A DNA stretch of 64,000 nucleotides. Origin: Synechococcus sp. NB0720_010. Lineage in GTDB: Bacteria; Cyanobacteriota; Cyanobacteriia; PCC-6307; Cyanobiaceae. The stretch is from assembly GCF_023078835.1 (NCBI RefSeq), contig NZ_CP090898.1, forward strand, positions 1,862,045 to 1,926,044, given 5' to 3'. The notes beneath the pieces were generated by a model, which was given only the letters and a program-made list of their open reading frames with translations, made no database searches and was not told the origin of the DNA. Made by a program: the position numbers and the translations under genes. Position 1 is the stretch's first letter, and the number at the start of each line of letters is the position of its first letter. Shown piece after piece: positions 11,207-19,352 of this stretch.

Positions 11207-11635
11207 ATGACAACAACCTCTTCCACTGCTCTGCCCATCGAAGCGCTGGATCATGTGGCGCTCACCGTTCGTGATCCCCAGCGCTCCATGGCCTGGTATC
11301 AGGAGGTGCTCGGATTCCAGAGTGCTGCCATGGAGGGCTTGGATTCGGGGCCCCCATTCATTTTGCGCGTGGCTCCAGGTTGTTATTTGAACCTTTTCCC
11401 TGCTGATTCGGATCAGCCTGCTGGATCACCAGATCACAACACTCTGGCGATGCGTCATGTGGCCTTTCGTGTCACCTATCGCTGCATGGCTGAGGTGGAG
11501 GCCGAATTACAGAGCCGTCAGCAGGCCGTGATGGCCTTTGATTACGGACCACGCTGTCGCTCTCTGTTCATCACCGATCCCGATGGACACCAGCTTGAGC
11601 TGATCGGCTACGGAGACGGCGTGTTTACGGCCTGA
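11207..11635 (+). CDS. VOC (glyoxalase/dioxygenase) superfamily protein
   Basis: A 142-residue single-domain protein with two beta-alpha-beta-beta-beta modules. The first begins ALDHVALTVRDPQRSMAWYQ with a metal-ligand His; the second has RHVAFRV and ends ITDPDGHQLELIGYG, with the terminal ligand Glu. Members include glyoxalase I, fosfomycin-resistance enzymes and extradiol dioxygenases. Coming directly after a Rieske oxygenase, it could handle an oxidised product, but this is inference. Its 3' end overlaps the MFS gene on the other strand by 11 bp. Confidence 0.82.
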   Translation: MTTTSSTALPIEALDHVALTVRDPQRSMAWYQEVLGFQSAAMEGLDSGPPFILRVAPGCYLNLFPADSDQPAGSPDHNTLAMRHVAFRVTYRCMAEVEAELQSRQQAVMAFDYGPRCRSLFITDPDGHQLELIGYGDGVFTA

Positions 11636-12812
11636 GGGGCGCCGTGTGCTTGTTGCTTCTGAGACCTGGAGCACTGATGAGCAGGGCTGCAGCGGTTAGC
11701 ACCAAAGCGGCCTGCACTTGAAAGGTGCTTGCTGATCCGGTTTTGGCGTAGAGCTGTCCTGCCATCAAGGGACCCAGGAGTTGGGTGAGGCTCACGGCGG
11801 CTTGGGTCAGTCCGCCGAGGGCTCCCTGCTGATGCTCCTGAACGTGTTGCGACATCAGCGAGCGCAGTCCAGGGGTGCTGATGCCAACACCAGCTGCAAA
11901 GAGCAGTTGGGTGGCATAGAGCTCTCGACCTTGCTGAATCCCTGCCACACCAAACATCGCAACGGCAACGAGCAGTAACCCCGCCACCGAGAGGCGTTCC
12001 GCTTTGAAACGCTTGAGAAGCTTCGGCAGGAAGGCCCCCTGGATCACGGCAGCGACCACGCCCACGTAACAGAGAACGAGGCCAGCAGCTTGCGGCCCCC
12101 AGTTGAATCGGGTTTTGGCATCGAGCACGAAGATGCCCGTGAAAGCAGAGAATCCCAGATAGAAGAGGGCGTAGACAGCCAAGAGTCGCTGGAGCTCCCT
12201 TTGTTGAGGGCTGAAAAGTTTTAGCGGTGCCAGGGAACGCTCGTCCTCTGCCTTACTGCGCCGCGACTCCTGCAGTTGGCTCAGGAGGAGCCCAAGATTG
12301 GCGAGGCTGAACACAGCTGCTGCGAAGAATGGGGCTCGAGGATCCATCGACCCCAGCAAGCCCCCCAACGCAGGGCCGGCCACAAAGCCCAGTCCCAGGG
12401 AGGCTCCAAGAGCTCCGAAGCTCACGGTGCGCTGATCTCCGGGTTCAACAGAGTCGGCCACAATCGCTTGGGCCACAGCAAAGACCCCAGCGAAGGCTCC
12501 ATTGATGGCTTGCCAGATCATCAAGGATGTGAGGTCATTGGCCAGCGCTGAACCCAGCAGCGCAATGGTTGAGACCGCAACAGCTACCGCCAGAACAGGT
12601 TTGCGGCCATAGCGATCAGAGCAGTGTCCAATAATTGGCGCGCCTAAGAGTTGAAAACCTGCATAAATTGCGGTGACCTGGGTAATCGCAATGGCGTTGA
12701 ATGTGCCCGTGAGGTTGCCCACAAGGAAAGGCAAAACCGGCAAAAGCAGGCCAAAGCTGGCGGCATCCACGGCCACCACGAGGCACAGGGCGATCAAGGC
12801 GCGGCGATTCAT
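11625..12812 (-). CDS. MFS transporter, TetA/drug-efflux type
   Basis: A 395-residue major facilitator with about 12 membrane helices. MFS motif A between helices 2 and 3 reads GHCSDRYGRKPVL, and the helix-1 region LCLVVAVDAASFGLLLPVLP is typical of the TetA/DHA1 branch. It likely exports a small hydrophobic molecule by proton antiport. It is the last gene of the devBCA-hydrolase-MFS operon: its ATG overlaps the hydrolase stop by four bases. Together with the ABC exporter, this operon holds two export systems. Confidence 0.88.
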   Translation of the reverse strand: MNRRALIALCLVVAVDAASFGLLLPVLPFLVGNLTGTFNAIAITQVTAIYAGFQLLGAPIIGHCSDRYGRKPVLAVAVAVSTIALLGSALANDLTSLMIWQAINGAFAGVFAVAQAIVADSVEPGDQRTVSFGALGASLGLGFVAGPALGGLLGSMDPRAPFFAAAVFSLANLGLLLSQLQESRRSKAEDERSLAPLKLFSPQQRELQRLLAVYALFYLGFSAFTGIFVLDAKTRFNWGPQAAGLVLCYVGVVAAVIQGAFLPKLLKRFKAERLSVAGLLLVAVAMFGVAGIQQGRELYATQLLFAAGVGISTPGLRSLMSQHVQEHQQGALGGLTQAAVSLTQLLGPLMAGQLYAKTGSASTFQVQAALVLTAAALLISAPGLRSNKHTAPLRP

Positions 12813-13756
12813 GGCGTGGGGGATTCCATCCCTCGGTTCTCGTGCTGCTGCAAGGCCTGAGCCAGCAAGGGATTGACCACCTCTGGTGCCTCGTCATGGG
12901 GGCAGTGCCCCAGACCAGGTAGTTCCTCGATGCTGCGCACGCAGTCGAAACGCTCCCATCGCCGGGCTTCCTCGATCGGCTCCCAGGGGTCGCGTTGTCC
13001 CCAGAGCATGGCGACCGGTGCGTTCAGCTTGGCCAGAATTTCAGGTGCGATTTTGTCGTCGAACAGGTTGATGAAGCCTCTAAATGCTTCGCTGGCCCCC
13101 TCGCTGAGGGCCGGCTCCAGAAGGATCTGCACCAGTTCGTCATCAACGTTGCCTCCGGAGGGATAGGCCTGAAGCAGCACCTTGCGGATCACCCCCGGGC
13201 GGCAAAGGCTCTTGAACAGAGGGGTCGTAATCCAGCGCTTTCGTACCACCTGCTTCAGCAGAGGTCGTCCCCAGCGGCGCAAGGGTGGTTGCTCAGCGAG
13301 CCGTTTGTCATCCAGGGCTCGTTGGGCACAGTCAATGAGCACCACACCCTGGACGGGGCGTTGTTGCTGCTCCAGCTTCTCTGCGGCTGCCAAGGCCACA
13401 ACGCCGCCAATGGAATTCCCCACCAGTTGAACCGGCCCACCGATGTGCTGAACAACGAAATCAGCCACCTGTTGGGCCCACAGCTCAATCCCGTAGCGAA
13501 TGGCGTGCGCGTCGGCTGGCTCATCCCGCAGCCGCGATCTGGGTTTCGCACTGCCTCCAAAACCAATCAGGTCGATGGCATAAACGGTCCGGTTCGCTTG
13601 CAGCGCGGACACGTTGTGCCGCCAGTGCTCCTTGCAGGCTCCGAATCCATGGATCAGCAGCACGGGTGTTCCTGATGCTGTTGACGGGCAGGCCAGATAG
13701 CTCACCTCCATGCCCTCCCAGGTCCAGGTCTGCAGCCAGTCAGAGGGATACGTCAT
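12809..13756 (-). CDS. Alpha/beta hydrolase
   Basis: A 315-residue alpha/beta-hydrolase fold enzyme. The oxyanion-hole region is LLIHGFGACKEHWRHN, the nucleophile elbow is LVGNSIGGVVALA (Ser), the acid lies in AMLWGQRDPWEP (Asp), and the base in LPGLGHCPHDEAP (His). Cyanobacteria often carry such proteins for lipid, haloalkane or pigment-derived esters; the substrate is unknown. It overlaps both neighbours by ATGA (devA upstream, MFS downstream), so tight co-expression with the ABC exporter is evident. A role in modifying or releasing the exported compound is plausible. Confidence 0.85.
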   Translation of the reverse strand: MTYPSDWLQTWTWEGMEVSYLACPSTASGTPVLLIHGFGACKEHWRHNVSALQANRTVYAIDLIGFGGSAKPRSRLRDEPADAHAIRYGIELWAQQVADFVVQHIGGPVQLVGNSIGGVVALAAAEKLEQQQRPVQGVVLIDCAQRALDDKRLAEQPPLRRWGRPLLKQVVRKRWITTPLFKSLCRPGVIRKVLLQAYPSGGNVDDELVQILLEPALSEGASEAFRGFINLFDDKIAPEILAKLNAPVAMLWGQRDPWEPIEEARRWERFDCVRSIEELPGLGHCPHDEAPEVVNPLLAQALQQHENRGMESPTP

Positions 13757-14454
13757 GGTGTTTGTTGCCAGGGTTCGACTTTGCCGTCCTCGATCTGCCA
13801 GATGCGATCGGCTTCCTTCAGCAATCGCAAGTCATGGGTCACTAGCAGAACGGCACTGCCGCGGTTGCGGCAGAGCTCCCCGAGCAGTTCGACCACGTCC
13901 TGGCCCGACTGGCTGTCGAGCGAAGCTGTGGGTTCATCGGCAAGGATCAATTCAGGTTGAGGCGCCAGGGCGCGGGCAATGGCGACCCGTTGGCGTTGTC
14001 CACCAGATAGCTCTTCGGGGTAATGGTGCAGGCGATGGCTGAGCCCCACCGCTTCGAGCAGGTCGCAGGCGCGTGCTTCCCTTCGCTGAGGGTTCGGTTC
14101 GCTGAGTTGCAGGAGCAGTTGCACGTTCTGAAGCACTGTCAGTGAGGAGACGAGGTTGTGGCTTTGAAAGATGAAGCCGATGCGACGTCTGATCGCGACC
14201 CGTTGCCGTTCACCGGCACCCTTCAGTTCTTGCCCAAGAACCTGCAGCGATCCCTCCTCCACAGATCTCAACGCTCCTACCAGCGTGAGGAGAGTGCTCT
14301 TGCCGCTGCCGGAAGGTCCAACCAGCAAGGTCACTTCCCCTGCATGGACCTCAAAGTTGAGGCCGTGAAGAATCTCGCTGCGCAGTTCTCCTTCCCCGTA
14401 GTGGTGGCGTAGCTCTCGACTGACGATGACAGGTTGGAGTTGGGAGGCAGTCAT
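13753..14454 (-). CDS. devA: DevA-type ABC exporter ATP-binding protein
   Basis: A 233-residue ABC ATPase. Walker A is GPSGSGKST, the signature is LSGGQRQRVAIARAL, Walker B is LILADEPTASLD, and the switch His is in LLVTHDLRLL. The family is that of LolD/MacB/DevA, which powers the permease of the same operon from the cytoplasmic side. The gene follows devC by 17 bp and overlaps the hydrolase by ATGA. In heterocyst formers DevBCA exports envelope glycolipids. This organism is unlikely to make heterocysts, so the cargo must differ. Confidence 0.9.
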   Translation of the reverse strand: MTASQLQPVIVSRELRHHYGEGELRSEILHGLNFEVHAGEVTLLVGPSGSGKSTLLTLVGALRSVEEGSLQVLGQELKGAGERQRVAIRRRIGFIFQSHNLVSSLTVLQNVQLLLQLSEPNPQRREARACDLLEAVGLSHRLHHYPEELSGGQRQRVAIARALAPQPELILADEPTASLDSQSGQDVVELLGELCRNRGSAVLLVTHDLRLLKEADRIWQIEDGKVEPWQQTP

Positions 14455-14471
14455 TGCGGGGATAGCTGTGC

Positions 14472-15668
14472 TCAGAACACCGATGCGGGATCTGCATCTT
14501 TCAGGCGCCTAATCGCGATCGCGGAGGAAAGGGCGCAAACGGTCAAGGTGAGAATGCCAACCAGGGCTGTTTTTCCCGACGTCATTTCAATCCTGATGCC
14601 TGATGCTGAGGTCAAAAAGGCATACATTCCGGCGCTGATGAGCGTGGCCGGGATAAACGCTGAAACCCCAAGAAGGAAAGCCTCCTGCACGACAAGGATC
14701 AGGATGAAATTGTTAGCGAATCCCATGGCCTTCAGCGTTGCGTATTCCTTAAGGTGGTCGCTGACATCGGTGTAGAGAACCTGATAGACAACCACTCCGC
14801 CCACGAGTAGGCCCATGATTGTTCCAAAGCCAAAGATCACGCCGAAGGAGGAGGCTGTGTTCCAGTAATTCCGCTCCTGCTCGATCAGTTCTTCTTTGGT
14901 AAGCACCTGTAGCTCGGAGCCGAACATCTGCTTGAGGTTGAGCTGGATTCTCCCCAGGTCAGCATTGGGGCTCAATCGAATGAGGCCCAGGGAAATTTCC
15001 CCAGTATTGATTTGTCTATAGGCCAGTTGAATGGCTGTGCTGTCACTGCTGATTAGGTTGCTGTCGGCGGCAAACGTAGACCCCAGCTTGAAAAGTCCAA
15101 CAGCTCGGAATGTTTTGGAGAAATCCGAGAGGATTAGCTCTTGCATGCCATTGCTGGCAATGGCGGCAGCGATAGGGCCGCAATTGCGGTTCCCAAGGGC
15201 ATCAAAGAGCACATAATTTTGGGTCTTGAGCAGGTGGCTTTGCGCCAAGACTGGCTCAAGGTTGAGGACTCGTTGATCAGGGTCGTAACCAATGACTCGC
15301 AGGCTGGTGGGTTTGACGCCACCAAGCTTCTGGACATTGACGTTTGCTACGTAGAGCGGAATCGTGCTGGCAACACCCTCAACCCCAAGGGCGTTGTATA
15401 GCTGGGACTGGGGAAATTGCTGGAAGTTTCCACTGTTCAGAGTCGCAGGGCTAATCAGAACAAGATCTGTGTCCAGAGCTTCGTAAAAGGTGGTTGCACT
15501 GCTGAGCAATCCAGATTGGAAGCCGAGCTGCATGTACATCAGCAGCGCGGCAAATCCGATGCCGGTGACCGCCACGAGGTAGCGGACTGGTTGCCGTTTC
15601 AGCTGCAGCCAGGCAAGCGGCAGGTCGGCCAGGTTCAGGCCATCAATAGCCTGACGCCAGTTGATCAT
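14472..15668 (-). CDS. devC: DevC-type ABC exporter permease
   Basis: A 398-residue permease with four membrane helices: one at about 30-50, a large periplasmic domain of some 220 residues, then three C-terminal helices. The segment YQVLYTDVSDHLKEYATLKA before the third helix is a hallmark of DevC/FtsX-type permeases. The start overlaps the devB stop by ATGA. A count of the bases at 15001-15060 gives 27 G+C of 60, against 42 of 60 in a sample line of cca (18661-18720), so composition differs from the core genes and transfer is possible. Confidence 0.9.
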   Translation of the reverse strand: MINWRQAIDGLNLADLPLAWLQLKRQPVRYLVAVTGIGFAALLMYMQLGFQSGLLSSATTFYEALDTDLVLISPATLNSGNFQQFPQSQLYNALGVEGVASTIPLYVANVNVQKLGGVKPTSLRVIGYDPDQRVLNLEPVLAQSHLLKTQNYVLFDALGNRNCGPIAAAIASNGMQELILSDFSKTFRAVGLFKLGSTFAADSNLISSDSTAIQLAYRQINTGEISLGLIRLSPNADLGRIQLNLKQMFGSELQVLTKEELIEQERNYWNTASSFGVIFGFGTIMGLLVGGVVVYQVLYTDVSDHLKEYATLKAMGFANNFILILVVQEAFLLGVSAFIPATLISAGMYAFLTSASGIRIEMTSGKTALVGILTLTVCALSSAIAIRRLKDADPASVF

Positions 15669-16594
15669 GGATTAAAACGCACTGTGACGTTCAATCCGGC
15701 GAGATTGGCTAGGCCACGCTGCTGTTCTGGATCGAGGTCAAGTTTGACCAGCACCACGCGGGCATTCACATCGTTGTTGGAGTCGGTCGCGAAGAGGTCG
15801 CGATCGGACACTTTGCCAATAATTGAGCTCAGCCGGGCTTGACGTTCGCCCGCAAAGCCTCCGGTCTCCGCCTTGATGCTGGCGCCTTGACCAATGCGAA
15901 GCCGCGCAACATCGGTTTGAAAGACCTGTGCCCATACCTGCATCCGGCCGGTGCGGCCGATCACAGCCAGACCGTTTGTGGTCTCTTTCATCCCAGGCCA
16001 GCTGTAGATGCGGATCAGTCGGCCATCAAGGGGAGAGCGGATTTCTGCTGATTGCAGCTGCCGTTGGGTTTCATCGAGGGCTGCCCTGGCGCCTCCGATG
16101 TCGGCTTCCTTGGTGATGATGCTGGCTGTGGTGCGGGCCAATTCCTCCTCGGAGATCGCGCCATCGGCATACAGCTGTTTTCCGCGGCTCTGGCTCACCT
16201 TGAGGTACGGCAGCAAGGCTTTGGTGGAATTCAGCTTGGCCTGGGCCTGCTTCACAGCGGCCTCGAGCTGGGGGTAGCTGCTCAGTCGGGCCATGAGTTC
16301 ACCCTTGCTCAGCTCGGCACCTTCATCGACGAACCATTGATCCACCACCTCGTTCCCACCGGAGATCCCTGAGGGCACAGAAAGGGTCACAAAGCCTCCG
16401 TAGGGGGTCAGGCGACCCAGGGCTGTGACCTGTTGGATGAGAGGGGCTGGGGGCTTGGGCTTGGGCTTGGGTTTGAACGTCTGCCAGCCGACAAGGCCAG
16501 CGGCAACAACCGCTACGGCCATCAGCACACGTGGTTGCCGCAGGCGGTCGACGGCGCTCATCCCGGATGGGTGCTTGGGATGAAGGCCTGCCAT
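15665..16594 (-). CDS. devB: DevB-type periplasmic adaptor (HlyD/MacA family)
   Basis: Membrane fusion protein that links the inner-membrane ABC permease to a TolC channel. It has one N-terminal membrane helix (VLMAVAVVAAGLVGWQTF), a Lys-Pro repeat (KPKPKPKPP), then the barrel-sandwich start TALGRLTPYGGFVTLSVPSG, a coiled-coil hairpin (QLEAAVKQAQAKLNSTKALL onward) and a beta-barrel end. I place the start at ATG 16594; a TTG at 16615 would add seven residues and an internal ATG at 16561 would remove eleven. The three genes devB-devC-devA overlap or nearly touch. The TolC partner is probably the 6078 gene. Confidence 0.85.
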   Translation of the reverse strand: MAGLHPKHPSGMSAVDRLRQPRVLMAVAVVAAGLVGWQTFKPKPKPKPPAPLIQQVTALGRLTPYGGFVTLSVPSGISGGNEVVDQWFVDEGAELSKGELMARLSSYPQLEAAVKQAQAKLNSTKALLPYLKVSQSRGKQLYADGAISEEELARTTASIITKEADIGGARAALDETQRQLQSAEIRSPLDGRLIRIYSWPGMKETTNGLAVIGRTGRMQVWAQVFQTDVARLRIGQGASIKAETGGFAGERQARLSSIIGKVSDRDLFATDSNNDVNARVVLVKLDLDPEQQRGLANLAGLNVTVRFNP

Positions 16595-16617
16595 GGTCGG
16601 TTTTGGCTCGAGCAACT

Positions 16618-16637
16618 GTAGGGGGCAATGCCCCTAC
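16618..16637. promoter_or_regulatory. Perfect inverted repeat between devB and the CNMP-binding gene
   Basis: Seven-base arms GTAGGGG and CCCCTAC with a six-base loop lie between two divergent starts and include the ATG of the rightward gene. It could be an operator serving both directions or a hairpin masking the start codon of the rightward mRNA. Only the symmetry is directly seen. Confidence 0.45.
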
Positions 16638-17188
16638 GATCTGGTCAGTTTTGGCGGCTTGTGGGGTCGATGCAGCGGATCACTGTCCCGTCTGGTGATT
16701 ACGTCTACAAGGTGGACGATCCGAGTTCCAGCATCTTTGTCGTGAAGACAGGGAAGGTGGAGATCACAACCACCTATCCCGAAACCGGTGCAGGGGTGGA
16801 TGCCTCCCACGGTCCCGGTCACATCTTTGGGGAAGTGGAAGTCATCGATGGACGGGCGCGCTCATCCAGCGCCAGGGCCGTGGTGACTACGGACCTGATG
16901 CGGATCGAGCGGGAGGAGTTGATGGATTTGCTCTACGAGCACCCAGAAAAGAGTTTGCTGATCGGCAAAAGTGCTTTTGAGCGCTTGAAAGAGCTCTACA
17001 GCGAAGAGTCACTGGATTCTGATCTAGCCCGTTTGCGTGAAGAGCTGGAGATCTCGATCCGTGATGCTGTGGTGGCCCATGAATCGCGTGTCGTTAAAAG
17101 CCACAACGGCATGGCTGCGATTGGGGTCCCGATTGTCCTGATGATTGCTTTGGCCGTGGGCGCCTACTGGTTTTTCCATCGCTCTTGA
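16628..17188 (+). CDS. Membrane-anchored cyclic-nucleotide-binding-domain protein
   Basis: A 186-residue protein with a CAP-like effector-binding domain (about 5-120): RITVPSGDYVYKVDDPSSSI, FVVKTGKVEI, then the phosphate-cassette region GHIFGEVEVIDGRARSSSAR. A coiled-coil-like linker (about 120-155) follows. One C-terminal membrane helix (about 160-182, AIGVPIVLMIALAVGAYWFF) ends the protein. There is no DNA-binding domain, so it is not a CRP regulator. It diverges from devB with 33 bp between the starts. ATG 16628 keeps the short helix before the first strand; ATG 16670 is the alternative. Ligand and target are unknown. Confidence 0.75.
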   Translation: MPLRSGQFWRLVGSMQRITVPSGDYVYKVDDPSSSIFVVKTGKVEITTTYPETGAGVDASHGPGHIFGEVEVIDGRARSSSARAVVTTDLMRIEREELMDLLYEHPEKSLLIGKSAFERLKELYSEESLDSDLARLREELEISIRDAVVAHESRVVKSHNGMAAIGVPIVLMIALAVGAYWFFHRS

Positions 17189-17249
17189 GCACGCACCTCA
17201 TGCCCGCGCTTGAATCAACCGACTCTGTTGAGCACTATCCCCGCCGCTG

Positions 17250-17426
17250 ATGAAGCAAATCCCCAACGCTGAAGACAAGAAAGCTGCCTTGGATGCGTTT
17301 CGTGAGCAGATGGCTCACGAGGTGGAGGAGGGCATCGAGCACCATGAAGCCTCGATGACGAAGATGGGCTTCCTGTTCCTCGGCATCTTCATTGCGGTGA
17401 TCGCAATAGCAGCGCTGCTGCCTTGA
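17250..17426 (+). CDS. Small single-pass membrane protein (58 aa)
   Basis: ATG at 17250, TGA ending at 17426. The N-terminal half is charged and helical (AEDKKAALDAFREQMAHEVE, then EGIEHHEASM), and the C-terminal half is one membrane helix (MGFLFLGIFIAVIAIAALLP). Codon use and the charge-then-helix layout look real. I do not recognise a family. It converges on the RRM gene, and the hairpin at 17442-17478 lies between them. Confidence 0.6.
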   Translation: MKQIPNAEDKKAALDAFREQMAHEVEEGIEHHEASMTKMGFLFLGIFIAVIAIAALLP

Positions 17427-17441
17427 GTTGAGGTCTTGGCG

Positions 17442-17478
17442 AAAAAAATCCCCGGAGGGCGATTCGCCGGCTCCGGGG
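17442..17478 (-). terminator. Rho-independent terminator of the RRM gene
   Basis: Near-continuous stem with outer arms CCCCGGAG (17450-17457) and CTCCGGGG (17471-17478) plus the inner pair GGCGA/TCGCC. Seven A's at 17442-17448 form the U-tract when read on the minus strand. It sits 36 bp after the RRM stop. Confidence 0.85.
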
Positions 17479-17513
17479 CTCTAGTGACTTTCTGAAATTG
17501 CGAAGAGTGCTGA

Positions 17514-17942
17514 TCAGACCGCAGCCTTTTGGTTGTCCAGCAGACCCTTGAGCTTGGCCAGTTCGCCAGCCCAGCGGGGGTCGGGAGCACCCTCTTCCAC
17601 GGTGTCGCGGTGGACGACCTTGTTGACGGCCTTGCGGGCCACGGCGGGGCCAGCGCCGCCGCCGGGACGGCGATCATTGCCACCGCGGCGGTCATCACGG
17701 CGCTCGGAGCGCTCGATGCGGAGGGCGTTGCCGCCGAACTCACGGCCATTGAGCTGCTCGATCACCGCATCAGCGACCTTCTCGTCGTTGACGTTGGCGA
17801 AACCGAAACCGCGGCCAGCGCCGGTTTCACGGTCCTGAACAGCCTTGAAGCGGACGCCTTCACCAACGCTGGAGAACAGAGCCTCGAGCTCCTTGTTATC
17901 GAAGCTCTGGGGCAGGTTGCCAACGTAAAGACGAACGCTCAT
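17514..17942 (-). CDS. RRM-type RNA-binding protein
   Basis: A 142-residue cyanobacterial Rbp protein with one RNA recognition motif (about 1-82). RNP2 is LYVGNL and RNP1 is GRGFGFANV, with the aromatic residues needed for RNA stacking. An Arg/Gly/Asp-rich linker follows (about 83-100), then a C-terminal tail with EEGAPDPRWAGELAKLKGLL. Relatives are often cold-induced and some help place thylakoid mRNAs. Monocistronic structure is suggested by the strong terminator and a 164-bp upstream gap before cca. Confidence 0.92.
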   Translation of the reverse strand: MSVRLYVGNLPQSFDNKELEALFSSVGEGVRFKAVQDRETGAGRGFGFANVNDEKVADAVIEQLNGREFGGNALRIERSERRDDRRGGNDRRPGGGAGPAVARKAVNKVVHRDTVEEGAPDPRWAGELAKLKGLLDNQKAAV

Positions 17943-18106
17943 GGGACGAGAGAGAGAAGAAAAAGGTTTTGGTTCTGGCTGGTCGGGGGTGAATCACGAA
18001 GCGGCTGCACCGAACCCGACAGCGGAGTTCAATCGGCGACCTACGGCGTAATGCTGTGCCCTAACTGGCTGAATTCAGGTCGTTGATAACGCCTTTCACT
18101 GTGAAG

Positions 18107-19324
18107 TTAATCACGGCGGGTGTCCCTCTCCAGCCATTGGCGCGCACGTTCGAGGGCTTCCGCTGTGCCATCAAGGCGGCCAAAGGCCTGCTCCAGCATC
18201 AAGAACTGCAGTAGGGATCCCAGTTGGGGGGAGGCTTTCAGGCCTAATTCCTGCTGCAGTTGATCACCATTGATGGCCGGTCTTGGATGAAAAAGCCGGT
18301 CCTCAGGGTCTCGCCAGCGCCGCAGCCAGGCCTTGGCCGCTGGGGCGGGCCAGTGCAGCAGCAGGGCTGGCAGATCGCTGCTGAGGTCGCGGTGGAGTTG
18401 CAGTCGCTCCGCTTCCTCGAGGGCCTCGGCGTGTTCGGCGGGGTTTTGGGCCCCCAGCCGCTGCTGCCAATGGCGCAGGCGCTGCACCCGCTGTTGCAGC
18501 TTGCGGCTGCTCTTGAGCTGCTGCAGGCCTGGGCCATCCAGAACCGCGGCCATGCGAGCCAACGGCAAGGCCTCCTGGCACTCCTGCTCGCTGAGGCCCC
18601 TGCTTGAGGCCTGCTCGGCCGTGAGCGGCGTCAGGGGAGCCAGGGCAGGGCAGGGGGCCAGCAGCCCCCAATCCAGGCAGCGCTGCAGTCCCTGCTGCCC
18701 CTGGGGGCTTTGGCAGAGCTTCTCCAGTTCCGCCAGGACGCGCTCCCCGGCCACGCTGCTGAGGCGCTCCCTGTGCCGCTGAATCCAACCCGCGGTGGTG
18801 TCATCCAGCTCAAACTCCAGCTCGCTCGCCAGGCGGACCCCCCGCAGCAGGCGCAGGGGGTCATCCAGCAGGTTGCGTTCCGCCAGGGCCACCAGCTGAC
18901 GGCGCTGCAGATGCTCCAGGCCCCCATGGGGGTCCACCAGCTGGTCCCGTTGGGCCAGCGGCAGGGCCATGGCATTGACGCTGTAGTCCCGGCGCTTTAG
19001 GTCGTCAGCGAGGCTCTGGCCTTCGCGGCGCGCCAGATCCACGCTCCAGCCGCGGATTACCAGCCGGCCGATGTCACGCTCGGCGTCCAGCACCACAGGA
19101 CTGCCGCCAAAGCGCTTGCTGAGCGTCTTGCATAGGGCGATGGCGCCGTCCGCCACCACCAGGTCGAGGTCGGGGGCCGGACCCAGGCGGTTCAACAGGG
19201 CATCGCGGACCGCTCCCCCCACCAAGGCGGCATCGGCGGGAAAGGCGGAGAGGGGGACCGGCCAGTCCTCAGCGCGCAGGACACTCCAGGCCACTGCCGC
19301 TGCAGAACCGCCAGAGCCGGGCAC
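18107..19324 (-). CDS. cca: CCA tRNA nucleotidyltransferase / poly(A) polymerase family
   Basis: Class II nucleotidyltransferase that adds or repairs the 3' CCA of tRNAs. The catalytic head has ALVGGAVRDALLNRL (GG and RD of motif A) and DLDLVV with the metal-binding aspartates. RRDYSVNAMA and LLRGVRLASELEFEL are further family motifs. The open frame extends to 19360, but an ATG there would lie inside the divergent ycf34. I therefore choose GTG 19324, and a still later start is possible. It may be a CC- or A-adding half enzyme; I cannot tell which from sequence alone. Confidence 0.85.
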   Translation of the reverse strand: MPGSGGSAAAVAWSVLRAEDWPVPLSAFPADAALVGGAVRDALLNRLGPAPDLDLVVADGAIALCKTLSKRFGGSPVVLDAERDIGRLVIRGWSVDLARREGQSLADDLKRRDYSVNAMALPLAQRDQLVDPHGGLEHLQRRQLVALAERNLLDDPLRLLRGVRLASELEFELDDTTAGWIQRHRERLSSVAGERVLAELEKLCQSPQGQQGLQRCLDWGLLAPCPALAPLTPLTAEQASSRGLSEQECQEALPLARMAAVLDGPGLQQLKSSRKLQQRVQRLRHWQQRLGAQNPAEHAEALEEAERLQLHRDLSSDLPALLLHWPAPAAKAWLRRWRDPEDRLFHPRPAINGDQLQQELGLKASPQLGSLLQFLMLEQAFGRLDGTAEALERARQWLERDTRRD

Positions 19325-19352
19325 AATGAGCCCATCTGCGCTGACGCTGGAG

